DNA of 35,878 bases from Pseudomonadota bacterium (lineage in GTDB: Bacteria > Pseudomonadota > Alphaproteobacteria > Sphingomonadales > Sphingomonadaceae): the NCBI GenBank assembly GCA_023416515.1, contig JAEZHP010000164.1:1-35878 (forward strand). Reading direction: 5' to 3'. This document shows, piece by piece, positions 23,738 to 31,479 of this stretch (positions are counted from its first letter, which is position 1; every line of letters begins with the position of its first letter). The translations under genes were made by a program, and so were the position numbers. The notes beneath the pieces were generated by a model that was not told where the DNA came from, searched no databases, and saw only the letters and a program-made list of their open reading frames with translations.

Positions 23738-24303
23738 TCGCCGGGCTCCAGCGCGAAAAACGCGCCATTGCTCCACAGGCCGGCCGGATCGGCGCCTTCT
23801 GCCAGGGCAATCTCGGCCAGTTCGTAATAGACCGATCGCGCCACCAAGGCTTCAAGGCCGCGGCGGACCAGCAGATAGGGATGCGGCCCGTCGCCGCGCT
23901 CGGCGAAGCGCAGCGGGTGACCGGGGCCGGCGACGACCACGTCGCCGGTGTTGAGGCGGAAGGCGAGCGAGCGCTCGGTGCCTTCGCCTTCGGACTTCAG
24001 CTCGACCGCGGTGAACGGCGCGTCTTCGACCTCGATGTCTAGCTTCTCGACCGGGGTGACAAGCACGAAGCGCCCGTCCGCCTCGCGCCGCAGAATTGTG
24101 GAGAACAGCCGCACCATCGCGGCACGCCCGATCGGCGACCCTTCGTGAAACCAGGTGCCGTCGCGGGCGATGCGCATCCCGCTATCGCCGCAATGCGACG
24201 GGTTCCAGTGGTCGACCGGCGGCAGCTTCTTGGCCTCCGCCAGCGCCACGATGTCCGCAAGGCTGAGGCCGGTGAGGTCTGAAGGAGGCTCGGGCGCGGG
24301 CAT
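23734..24303 (-). CDS. DUF1285 domain protein
   Basis: The 189-residue cytoplasmic protein belongs to DUF1285, a family of unknown biochemical role. Recognisable segments are PPVDHWNPSHCGDSGMRIAR, GTWFHEGSPIGR and the C-terminal ARSVYYELAEIA. It is the first gene of a three-gene unit in which each start codon overlaps the preceding stop, with a Nudix hydrolase and cca following. The 60-base gap to the divergent SDR gene must hold promoters for both. Confidence 0.92.
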   Translation of the reverse strand: MPAPEPPSDLTGLSLADIVALAEAKKLPPVDHWNPSHCGDSGMRIARDGTWFHEGSPIGRAAMVRLFSTILRREADGRFVLVTPVEKLDIEVEDAPFTAVELKSEGEGTERSLAFRLNTGDVVVAGPGHPLRFAERGDGPHPYLLVRRGLEALVARSVYYELAEIALAEGADPAGLWSNGAFFALEPGE

Positions 24304-24363
24304 GGCACCCTAGTGGAGTCGCCTGCCTTTGCCCGCAAGCCCAACAGCGGTTAGGTCTTCCGG

Positions 24364-25110
24364 ATGGAGCAGGAATTCGAAGGCCCCCGAACCGCGATCG
24401 TCACCGGGGGCGCCAAGCGGATCGGCGCCGAGCTGGTGCGTGCGCTCGCGGCGGACGGCTGGCACGTGCTGATCCACTACAACCGGTCCCAGGCCGATGC
24501 CGAGGCGCTGGCGGCCGAGGTGGGCAACGCGACCATCGTCCAAGCCGAACTTGCCGATCCCGACTGCGCCGAGCGGATCATGGCGGCGCTCGACGGCCGC
24601 CCGCCGGCGCGGCTTCTCGTCAACAGCGCCTCGCAGTTCCGCTACGACAGCGCGGGCGATTTCACGACGGAGCAATGGGACGCGCACCAGGCGATCAACC
24701 TGCGCGCGCCGGCTCTGCTGAGCCAGGCTTTCGCCCGGCGGGTCGAAGGCAACGGCCTCATCGTCAACCTGCTCGACGCCAAACTCGCCGTGCCCAACCC
24801 CGATTTCTTCACTTACACCATGTCGAAGATCGGCCTCGCCGGCCTGACCGAGCTGACCGCGAGGGCCTATGCCCCGCGCATCCGGGTGTGCGGAATAGCG
24901 CCGTCGGTGACTCTCGTGTCAGGGCCGCAGAGCCGCGAGAATTTCGACGAGGTCCACTGTTTGAACGCACTCGAACGCGGGGTGGACGTTAGCCACATCG
25001 TCGCTGCGCTCCGCTTCGTCGTCGCAACGCCGACGCTGACTGGCCAGACGATCGCGCTTGACGCGGGCCAGCGTTTCCTCTCCCTGCCGCGCGATGTCCA
25101 ATTCCTCTGA
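24364..25110 (+). CDS. SDR oxidoreductase of pteridine reductase/FolM type
   Basis: The 248-residue short-chain dehydrogenase has the cofactor motif TGGAKRIG (14-21), matching the TGxxxRxG form of pteridine reductases rather than the common TGxxxGxG. The catalytic set also fits: D138 in LLDAK replaces the usual serine, with Y151 and K155 in YTMSK, as in PTR1 and FolM. NADPH-dependent reduction of dihydropterin or dihydrofolate is therefore likely. The gene overlaps folB by 17 bases, which supports a role in pterin metabolism. Confidence 0.88.
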   Translation: MEQEFEGPRTAIVTGGAKRIGAELVRALAADGWHVLIHYNRSQADAEALAAEVGNATIVQAELADPDCAERIMAALDGRPPARLLVNSASQFRYDSAGDFTTEQWDAHQAINLRAPALLSQAFARRVEGNGLIVNLLDAKLAVPNPDFFTYTMSKIGLAGLTELTARAYAPRIRVCGIAPSVTLVSGPQSRENFDEVHCLNALERGVDVSHIVAALRFVVATPTLTGQTIALDAGQRFLSLPRDVQFL

Positions 25111-25531
25111 CAGTCGTTCCGCGACTCCGCGGCTCGAGGGCCTCGTTCCCGAGCGGCTGAGACCCCGCACCCGCAAGATCGTCCTCCAGGACTACGACCT
25201 CAAACTCGATATCGGCTTTCACCAGTTCGAAATCGGCAATCCGCAGCGGCTCCTGGTTACCGTCGAGGTCTGGGTGGAAGAATCGGCCTTCGCCGCTTCA
25301 GACCATTCCGAGCGGGCCTGGGATTATGATTTCCTGCGCACCGAGATCGCGGCCTTGGTCGCCGGCCGGCGCTTCAACCTGCAGGAAACGCTGGCACGCG
25401 AGATCTACGACCTCGTCGCCGCCCGACGCGGAGTCAGCGCGCTCCGTGTCAGCACCCGCAAGCCGGACATCTATCCGGACTGCGCCGGCGTCGGCGTCGA
25501 GCTGTCCTCCTTCGCGCCCGAAGGCGCCTAG
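25094..25531 (+). CDS. folB: Dihydroneopterin aldolase FolB
   Basis: FolB cleaves dihydroneopterin to 6-hydroxymethyl-dihydropterin and glycolaldehyde in folate synthesis. The 145-residue protein has a family core from about residue 27: KIVLQDYDLKLDIGFHQFE, the segment FNLQETLAREIYDLV and the catalytic lysine K123 in STRKPDIYP. A polar extension of about 25 residues precedes the core. The ATG at 25094 overlaps the SDR gene; coupling is likely because no ribosome site is evident. The TAG stop shares its CTAG palindrome with the convergent gene. Confidence 0.9.
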   Translation: MSNSSDSRSATPRLEGLVPERLRPRTRKIVLQDYDLKLDIGFHQFEIGNPQRLLVTVEVWVEESAFAASDHSERAWDYDFLRTEIAALVAGRRFNLQETLAREIYDLVAARRGVSALRVSTRKPDIYPDCAGVGVELSSFAPEGA

Positions 25532-26373
25532 CCGCGGCTCCGATTGCGGGGGCAGGGGCCCAGGCCCTGGCGAACGAACTGATAGTCGCGCTGGATCGCC
25601 TGGGCATGCTCGCGGGCGTCTGCGAAGCTCGCCGCGGGCAGCTGTGCCGGCAGGAAACAGGCGAGGCGGTACCACAGAAGGCTGTCAGGCTGCGGTTGCG
25701 ACGCGCCCGCATCGACGAACTCGCTCAGCGACACGAACCAGCGCGGCTGCGAATCGGCTTCGCGAGCGACGGTGATCGAGATCGGCTGGCTCCGCGCCGT
25801 TTGAAGGAAAATCTGGGTCTCGCCGGTATTGGGAAGCGCCCCGGGCACGTGAAAGGCGCGCCCGATCGCGCTGACCGCTGGCAGCGCATCGCCCTCCAGC
25901 TCAGCGCGGACGATGTCGCGCACCCGCTGGGCGGTCGCCGCATCATAAGGGATTGCGGAATCGGCTGCGACGAGCTGAAGCTCGCCCGGGCGGCCTTGAA
26001 CGGCGCGCGCGAAGACCAGCCATTGGCTGCCGCGCTCGGGCCGAAGCGGCCTTCCGCGAGCGTCGTTCGGAAAATCGGCGAGGTAGCGGACCTGGGCAGG
26101 TGTGCCCGGTTCCCCGCGAATCAGCGCCGTCAGATCGGCATCGATCAGGAAGCGACTATGTCCCGGAGGAACGCCGATCGCCTGCTCGGCACGCAAGGGG
26201 CGGGCCCTTCGCACCGTCACATGCGCCGTAACAGGGGCGCCAAGAGCAAGGTCGGCGGTGTCGGCGTAGGTCAGCCCAGTAGTATTTCGAACTTGCGAAT
26301 CATTGGGTTGCGCGGCAGCGGCGACAGCGATGGAAGCCGCACAGAGCAGCGTCAGGCGCAGGGATCGAGTCAT
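25528..26373 (-). CDS. Exported protein of unknown function
   Basis: The 281-residue product begins with a typical signal peptide (about 1-22, ending in VAAAAAQ). The mature protein has RYLADFPNDARGRPLRPERG, GSQWLVFARAV and a paired-cysteine region near the C-terminus (C in RLACFLPAQ and GLGPCPRN). No enzyme motif is recognised; it resembles conserved sphingomonad exported proteins of unknown role. The ATG at 26373 follows GAGGA by five bases and is preferred over 26397. It converges with folB, with both stop codons on the same CTAG. Confidence 0.82.
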   Translation of the reverse strand: MTRSLRLTLLCAASIAVAAAAQPNDSQVRNTTGLTYADTADLALGAPVTAHVTVRRARPLRAEQAIGVPPGHSRFLIDADLTALIRGEPGTPAQVRYLADFPNDARGRPLRPERGSQWLVFARAVQGRPGELQLVAADSAIPYDAATAQRVRDIVRAELEGDALPAVSAIGRAFHVPGALPNTGETQIFLQTARSQPISITVAREADSQPRWFVSLSEFVDAGASQPQPDSLLWYRLACFLPAQLPAASFADAREHAQAIQRDYQFVRQGLGPCPRNRSRG

Positions 26374-26613
26374 GGAATTCCTCATTTCGAGAGTCACCTC
26401 TCGACAACCGAGCCTGAATCGCGTTTGAATGTGGCGGAAATCAGGTTTGGTGTGAGGGTCAGGAGGCCCGTTCGAGACTCGACGACAGAAGCATTGCGCG
26501 ACCGAAACTGTCGAGATAGAGACACGCCGCCTTTCATTGTTTGAACAGGAACGAGGTCGGAGCGTTAGCGCAACCGAGCCGTACGATGTGGAGAGAGGGA
26601 GCGCCGCCGTTTA

Positions 26614-27330
26614 ATGTCGTACCTTGACCAAGGCATGAGCCCCAGCAAGATGTGGGCGATCGCTATCGTCGCCCTGATTCACGTGCTGCTAGGCTTCGCG
26701 TTCGTCACCGGCTTCGCGAACGAGTTTATCAAGAAGACGACCCAGGACCTGGATGTGTTCGAGGTCGAGGAGCCGCCGCCCCCTGAGGAAGAGCCGCCGC
26801 CCCCTGAGGAGGTCGAGCCGGCTGCGCCGGAGGTGGTAACCCCGCCGGCGATCGTTCAGACTCGCCAACCCCCGCCGCCGCCGATGCGCACGACGACCGA
26901 GCAGGCGCCGATCCAGTTCAACCCGGATCCCCCGCGGGCCGAACCAGCGCCGGCTACGCCTCCGGCGGCGCCGCCGCGCGTCCAGTGTCCGGGTGGAGTG
27001 ACGGTGCCGGCCGGGACGGCCTGTCCGGCTCCGCCGGCCGCGCCGCCGACCCCAGCGCGCCTTCGCAGCGGAACGATCAGCAACGACGATTATCCGGCCT
27101 CCGCCCAGCGCGCTCAGGCGCAGGGCACGACCCGGATGAGCCTGCAGGTCGGCGCCGACGGTCGAGTGACCGGCTGCTCGGTGACCGGGTCCAGCGGCAA
27201 CTCGTCGCTCGACAGCACCGCCTGCAGTCTTGCCCAGCGTCGCTACCGGTTCACGCCGGCGACACGCGATGGGCAGCCTGTTGCCAGCACCTACAGCCAG
27301 TCGGTGCGGTGGCAGCTGCCGGACGAATGA
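26614..27330 (+). CDS. tonB: Energy transducer TonB
   Basis: TonB carries proton-motive energy from ExbB-ExbD to outer-membrane receptors. The 238-residue protein has one membrane helix (about 13-35) that keeps the conserved histidine (H23), although the serine four residues earlier is Val. A Pro/Glu-rich periplasmic spacer follows (about 50-140), including a tandem EPPPPEE repeat. The C-terminal TonB fold (about 155-238) holds two cysteines, in GCSV and TACSL. It heads the cluster with exbB 73 bases downstream. The same window encodes a TonB-dependent receptor. Confidence 0.95.
   Translation: MSYLDQGMSPSKMWAIAIVALIHVLLGFAFVTGFANEFIKKTTQDLDVFEVEEPPPPEEEPPPPEEVEPAAPEVVTPPAIVQTRQPPPPPMRTTTEQAPIQFNPDPPRAEPAPATPPAAPPRVQCPGGVTVPAGTACPAPPAAPPTPARLRSGTISNDDYPASAQRAQAQGTTRMSLQVGADGRVTGCSVTGSSGNSSLDSTACSLAQRRYRFTPATRDGQPVASTYSQSVRWQLPDE
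26770..26810 (+). repeat. 21-bp tandem repeat in tonB
   Basis: The 20-base unit GAGCCGCCGCCCCCTGAGGA occurs at 26770 and again at 26791, encoding EPPPPEE twice in the spacer. It is in frame, so copy changes would alter only spacer length. Confidence 0.8.
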
Positions 27331-27403
27331 TCGCTTTTAAGACCCTTGTTTAACCCGGGCGGTCTCGCCCTCGACCCAAACCGTTGAAGAGAGGAAAGTT
27401 AAC

Positions 27404-28210
27404 ATGGCAGCACCAGCCTCGGGTGGCGGTTTCCAGGAACATGGAATCGTCGAATCCATCATCGAGGGCGGCCCTATCGCCATCGGCACCGCGATCATCA
27501 TGGTCATCATGTCGGTCTCGTCCTGGTACATTTTCTTCGTGAAGATCTTCGAGCAGAACAAGATCATGCGCGAGGGCCGCATTGCGCGCACCGCCTTCTG
27601 GCAGACCGCGAACCTGCGTGAGGGCGCCAACAAGCTCGACAAGAACGGCGCCTATCGCCAGATCGTCGACGACGGCCTGCGTGCCCAGGAGCAGCACACC
27701 AAGCTGACCGATCCGATCGACCAGCATGATTGGCTGATCGGCTCGCTGAGCCGCAGCCAGGGCGCCATCGTCTCGAAGCTGGGCTCGGGTCTGGCCCTGC
27801 TCGCCACCGTCGGTTCGACCGCTCCGTTCGTCGGCCTGTTCGGTACCGTCGTCGGCATCTATCGCGCTCTGATCCGCATCGGCGCGTCGGGTTCGGCGTC
27901 GATCGACGCGGTCGCCGGCCCGGTCGGTGAGGCTCTCGTGATGACCGCGCTCGGTCTCGCCGTCGCCGTTCCGGCCGTCATGCAGTACAACTGGCTGATG
28001 CGCCGCAACAAGTCGATCGCGGAGCATCTAGGCAAGTTCTCGAACGACCTGCACGGCTACATGATGTCGGGCGGCAACGTTAAGCCGACGGTCCACACCG
28101 CCGCGCGTGGTGCTGCTCCGGCGACCACCAAGCCGTCGACCGGCCCGACCACCGGTGCGACCGGTGGCACCGCCAAGCCGGCGGGCGGTCCGACCCTCGG
28201 CAAGTCTTAA
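27404..28210 (+). CDS. exbB: ExbB, MotA/TolQ/ExbB proton channel protein
   Basis: ExbB forms the pentameric channel scaffold of the TonB motor in the inner membrane. The 268-residue protein has three membrane segments, at about 24-46, 128-152 and 172-192. The family region GSTAPFVGLFGTVVGIYRAL leads to PVGEALVMTALGLAVAVPAV. The last 40 residues are a low-complexity Ala/Thr/Gly/Pro tail not usual in E. coli ExbB. A good ribosome site (GAGAGGAAAG) precedes the ATG. Two hairpins separate it from exbD1. Confidence 0.96.
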   Translation: MAAPASGGGFQEHGIVESIIEGGPIAIGTAIIMVIMSVSSWYIFFVKIFEQNKIMREGRIARTAFWQTANLREGANKLDKNGAYRQIVDDGLRAQEQHTKLTDPIDQHDWLIGSLSRSQGAIVSKLGSGLALLATVGSTAPFVGLFGTVVGIYRALIRIGASGSASIDAVAGPVGEALVMTALGLAVAVPAVMQYNWLMRRNKSIAEHLGKFSNDLHGYMMSGGNVKPTVHTAARGAAPATTKPSTGPTTGATGGTAKPAGGPTLGKS

Positions 28211-28221
28211 GCTGACGCATC

Positions 28222-28270
28222 GGGCGGCGCCGCAATCGGCAGCGCCGCCCGCAAGGCCGCCCGAGCGGCC
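28222..28270. other. Two tandem hairpins between exbB and exbD1
   Basis: The first stem pairs GGGCGGCGC (28222-28230) with GCGCCGCCC (28242-28250). The second pairs GGCCGC (28255-28260) with GCGGCC (28265-28270). No T-run follows either, so partial attenuation or 3'-end protection of the exbB message is more likely than full termination. This would raise ExbB over ExbD. Confidence 0.6.
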
Positions 28271-28298
28271 GCATATGGACTAGGATAGGAAATAAGCC

Positions 28299-28769
28299 AT
28301 GGCGATGCAGGTCGGCGGCGACGGTGGCGACCAGACACCGATTTCTGACATCAACACGACGCCGCTCGTGGACGTGATGCTGGTGCTGCTAATCATCTTC
28401 ATCATCACCGTCCCAGTGGTGCTGAACACGATCCCGGTGAATCTGCCGCAGGTCGAGTTCGAGCCGACCACGACCAAGGCCGAGAACGTCAACCTCTCGA
28501 TCCGTGCACCGAACGGCGAGTGCGAGGTCTATTGGGAGGTCACCCGCGTGACCTCGCAGGAGCTCCTCGACCGCGGCGTCGCTGCGCTCCGCGAGGAAAT
28601 CGACCGTCAGGGCGGCCCGAACAACGTCACCGAGCTGCCGGAAGTGCACATCCGCGGCGACGTGAACACGCCCTATCGCTGCATCGGCGGCGCGATCTTC
28701 ACGATGCAGCGCGCCGGCTTCACCCGCGTCGGCTTCATCTCGGAGCCGCAGCCGCGCGGCGGCTTCTGA
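28299..28769 (+). CDS. exbD: ExbD family protein 1
   Basis: The 156-residue inner-membrane protein carries the proton-relay aspartate (D25) in TTPLVDVMLVLLIIFIIT and a periplasmic domain with two cysteines (GECEVYW and PYRCIGG). It is the most divergent of the three ExbD proteins here and ends PQPRGGF. It follows exbB after 88 bases and precedes exbD2 by 42 bases. With ExbB it should form the TonB motor. Confidence 0.95.
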   Translation: MAMQVGGDGGDQTPISDINTTPLVDVMLVLLIIFIITVPVVLNTIPVNLPQVEFEPTTTKAENVNLSIRAPNGECEVYWEVTRVTSQELLDRGVAALREEIDRQGGPNNVTELPEVHIRGDVNTPYRCIGGAIFTMQRAGFTRVGFISEPQPRGGF

Positions 28770-28811
28770 GCGACGGCTCGGCGATAACGAAGCGATTTAG
28801 GAGTAGAGAAG

Positions 28812-29234
28812 ATGGCAGCCGCAGTCGTTAGCGACTCTGACGAACCGATGATGGACATCAACACGACGCCGCTCATCGACGTCATGCTGGTGCTCCTGAT
28901 CATGTTCATCATCACCATCCCGATCCAGACCCATGCGGTTAAGATCGACCTTCCGACGCCGAACGACAGCCCGGCCCCGCCGATCGACCCGCAGCGCAAC
29001 AAGATTGCGATCGATGCGAACGGCACCGTGCTGTGGAACGCCGCTCCGGTCGATCTGAACACGCTTCGCCAGTATCTGGAGCTGACCACCACCATCCGGC
29101 CGACTCCGGAACTCCACATCCAGCCGCACCCCGAGGCGCGCTACGAGGTGGTCGACGAGGTGCTGGCGGTGATCAAGCGGGCGCAGGTCCAGTCGATGGG
29201 CTTCGTGGGCAACGAGCAATATTCGACCTTCTGA
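28812..29234 (+). CDS. exbD: ExbD family protein 2
   Basis: The 140-residue protein has the ExbD membrane helix with its aspartate (D23) in TTPLIDVMLVLLIMFIITIP. Its periplasmic domain ends with VDEVLAVIKRAQVQSMGFVG. AGGAG lies about eight bases before the ATG. Tandem exbD genes also occur in Xanthomonas, where the second serves specific uptake functions. A terminator follows at 29260. Confidence 0.95.
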   Translation: MAAAVVSDSDEPMMDINTTPLIDVMLVLLIMFIITIPIQTHAVKIDLPTPNDSPAPPIDPQRNKIAIDANGTVLWNAAPVDLNTLRQYLELTTTIRPTPELHIQPHPEARYEVVDEVLAVIKRAQVQSMGFVGNEQYSTF

Positions 29235-29259
29235 TCCCAGCGATCCCAAGCGAGACTTG

Positions 29260-29285
29260 AAGGGCGGCCGCGAGGCCGCCCTTTT
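29260..29285 (+). terminator. Terminator after exbD2
   Basis: AAGGGCGGCC and GGCCGCCCTT pair around GCGA and are followed by a short T-run. It closes the tonB-exbB-exbD1-exbD2 unit and separates it from exbD3. Confidence 0.8.
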
Positions 29286-29312
29286 CGTATGCGCGCAGCC
29301 GCTTGTCGGTCG

Positions 29313-29342
29313 TTGAATGTAATGTTACACCATTGCTAGTTT
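29313..29342 (+). promoter_or_regulatory. Promoter and perfect palindrome upstream of exbD3
   Basis: TTGAAT (29313-29318) and TAGTTT (29337-29342), 18 bases apart, resemble a sigma-70 promoter. The spacer holds the perfect 12-base palindrome TGTAATGTTACA (29318-29329), placed where a repressor would block polymerase. The binding protein is unknown. Confidence 0.5.
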
Positions 29343-29358
29343 GCGAAGGAGGATGAGC

Positions 29359-29778
29359 ATGACCGTTGCCCTCGCTGCCGGCCCAGAAGCGCCAATCCAC
29401 GACCTCAACACCACCCCGTTGATCGACGTGATGCTGGTGCTTCTGATCATGTTCATCATCACCATCCCGATCCAGACTCACTCGGTCGACGTCGACCTCC
29501 CGACGATCGGGCCTCCCCCGCCCACGCCCCGCGCCGACCGCAACAAAGTCGCCATCGATCCAAACGGGACCATCTTGTGGAACGGCAGTCCGGTGACGAT
29601 GGCGCAGCTGGGGGCGGTCCTCGGCGAGACGTCACGCATGCGACCGACGCCCGAATTGCACCTGGAGCCACATGCGGAGGCCCGCTACCAGAAGGTCGAC
29701 GAGGTGCTGGCGGTGATCAAACGGGCCAATGTCCCGTCGATGGGTTTCGTAGGCAACGAGCGCTACGCCGGCTTCTAA
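29359..29778 (+). CDS. exbD: ExbD family protein 3, paralog of ExbD2
   Basis: The 139-residue protein is colinear with ExbD2, with the same helix, the same aspartate (D23) and a nearly identical C-terminus (VDEVLAVIKRANVPSMGFVG). This points to tandem duplication. AAGGAGG lies six bases before the ATG at 29359, which is chosen over 29353. Unlike exbD1 and exbD2 it lies beyond a terminator and has its own promoter-like region, so it may be made under different conditions. It converges on the dienelactone-hydrolase gene with 10 bases between stops. Confidence 0.93.
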   Translation: MTVALAAGPEAPIHDLNTTPLIDVMLVLLIMFIITIPIQTHSVDVDLPTIGPPPPTPRADRNKVAIDPNGTILWNGSPVTMAQLGAVLGETSRMRPTPELHLEPHAEARYQKVDEVLAVIKRANVPSMGFVGNERYAGF

Positions 29779-29788
29779 GCGACGACCC

Positions 29789-30664
29789 TCAGCGCAGGTG
29801 CTGGCGGAAAAACGCCAGTGTCTCGGCCCAGGCCTGCTGCGCCGCCGCCTGGTTGTAGCGGGCCTGCGAGGTGTCGTTGTGAAAGGCGTGATCGACGTCG
29901 GGATAGGTGATCGCGCGCACGTTCTTGCCCGCGGCCCGGGCTGCCTCGACATAGGGCAGGGCGGTCCGGTTCACTCGTTCGTCGCGGCCCGCCAATATTA
30001 CCAGCAAGGGCGTTTGCAGTCGTGCCGCCTCGGCCGGCTCGGGCGCCGGGCCGTAGAATGGCACGCCCGCGGCAAGCGCCGGACCCGCGGCGAGAGCCAA
30101 CCGGTGGACCATTGCACCGCCCCAGCAGAAGCCGACCGCGCCGACCTTGCGGCGATTGTTCGGGCCGGCGAGACGGCGGATCAGCGCGGCGCCGTCAGCC
30201 ACCGCCGCCGGCATGTCGAGGGCGCCGATCATGTCGCGGGCGCGATCCTCGTCGGCTGGAGTCCCGCCCGCCGCGGTTAGGAAATCTGGCGCGTAGGCGG
30301 CATAGCCTGCAAGTGCAGCGCGCCGAGTGACGTCGCGGATATGGTCGTTGAGGCCGCGATTTTCGTGCACGACCATGATGGCGGGTAGGTCGTCGCCGCC
30401 GCGCGCGGGACGTGCGCTGTAGATTGAAAGCGGGCGTCCCTGGCGCACCTCCCAAGTCACCGTTTCAGTCCTAAGCCGGCTGTCGTCGGTCGGAACGACG
30501 GGAGCGCAGCCGGCCTGGGCGGCTACGGCGCCAAGCATCGCGCTCGCCGCCGCAGCACCGCCCGTGATGCGAACCAGTTCCGCCATGAAGGCGCGGCGAT
30601 CCATGCCTTCATGGGTGAATCGGTCATAGAGCGCGATGACCGCGCGCGTGACCCGGTCGCTCAT
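29789..30664 (-). CDS. Dienelactone hydrolase family protein
   Basis: The 291-residue alpha/beta hydrolase has the dienelactone-hydrolase triad: the cysteine nucleophile C180 in GFCWGG, an Asp in AGRDERVN and a His in DVDHAFHN, plus the E101 typical of the family in HENRG. Its N-terminus has RRAFM at 23-27 before a hydrophobic segment (about 33-50), resembling a Tat signal, so export is possible. The substrate is unknown. Its ATG overlaps the stop of the glutathione transferase gene by four bases, so they are coupled. Confidence 0.9.
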   Translation of the reverse strand: MSDRVTRAVIALYDRFTHEGMDRRAFMAELVRITGGAAAASAMLGAVAAQAGCAPVVPTDDSRLRTETVTWEVRQGRPLSIYSARPARGGDDLPAIMVVHENRGLNDHIRDVTRRAALAGYAAYAPDFLTAAGGTPADEDRARDMIGALDMPAAVADGAALIRRLAGPNNRRKVGAVGFCWGGAMVHRLALAAGPALAAGVPFYGPAPEPAEAARLQTPLLVILAGRDERVNRTALPYVEAARAAGKNVRAITYPDVDHAFHNDTSQARYNQAAAQQAWAETLAFFRQHLR

Positions 30665-31311
30665 TCGGCGGGCTGGGGCATTTGCGGCCGCTGCACGTGC
30701 GCCATCGCCTCGTCGTCGAGCTGGTTGGCTCGGACCGCCGCGGGACGCTCGCGAAGCCTCGCGAAATAGTCCTCGAAGGCCGGCCGCTTGTCGATCGTGC
30801 CGAACTGCAGGCCCCAGCCGATCTGCGCTCCGACATAGACGTCGGCGGCGGTAAACTGGTCCCCGCAGATATAGGGGCCGTCCGCCACCGCCCGTTCGAG
30901 GGCATCCATGACGTCTTCGAAGGTGCCGTAGCCGGCCATCATCGCCTTGTCCTTCGGGGCGAGCAGGCCCATCGCCTTGCCGGTGACCGCGCTCTCCACC
31001 GGACCGGCCGCGAAGAACATCCAGCGATAATAGGGCCCTCGCTGCTGGTTGCCGTGCGGCGGCGCCAGGCCCGCTTGCGGAAAAGCGTCGGCGAGATAGG
31101 CACAGATCGCCGCGGCTTCCGTCACCACCGTGTCGCCATGCTTGATGGCCGGTACCTTACCCATCGGATTTATCGCCAGATAATCGGCGCCTTTCATCGT
31201 GGTGCCGTAGTCGAGGAGCACCGTCTCATAGGGTGCTCCGACTTCCTCGAGCATCCAGCGCGCGATCCGCGCCCGTGACATCGGGTTGGAGTAGAAAATG
31301 AGGTCGGCCAT
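30661..31311 (-). CDS. Glutathione S-transferase family protein
   Basis: The 216-residue cytoplasmic protein has an N-terminal thioredoxin-like domain (about 1-80), with the glutathione-binding region SNPMSRARIARWMLEEVG and the cis-proline segment NPMGKVPAIKHG followed by TEAAAICAYL, and an all-helical C-terminal domain. The substrate class is unknown. The ATG at 31311 is preferred over longer frames because GGGAGA precedes it and the fold starts here. It overlaps the dienelactone-hydrolase gene by four bases, which suggests a joint detoxification or catabolic unit. Confidence 0.93.
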   Translation of the reverse strand: MADLIFYSNPMSRARIARWMLEEVGAPYETVLLDYGTTMKGADYLAINPMGKVPAIKHGDTVVTEAAAICAYLADAFPQAGLAPPHGNQQRGPYYRWMFFAAGPVESAVTGKAMGLLAPKDKAMMAGYGTFEDVMDALERAVADGPYICGDQFTAADVYVGAQIGWGLQFGTIDKRPAFEDYFARLRERPAAVRANQLDDEAMAHVQRPQMPQPAE

Positions 31312-31479
31312 CGCGAGTCTCCCTTCTCGTTCCGCCGGATCATAGCACTCAGCCAGCCCCGCGTGATCCGTCCATAAACGAGCCGTGCCGCGGCTGCGGT
31401 GGGGGGAGGAGGTCATTATGCCTTACGCCCAAAAGGGTGGCCTCGGGGACCGGCCAGCAATTCGCAACGCCCCGGGGTT

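Noticed and set aside
26548..26566. GGAAC followed by CGTT upstream of tonB
   Set aside because: Only 10 bases separate the elements, too few for an EcfG promoter.
26770..26810. Regular short repeats in tonB as a possible CRISPR-like array
   Set aside because: There are only two contiguous units and they are in frame, encoding the Pro/Glu spacer.
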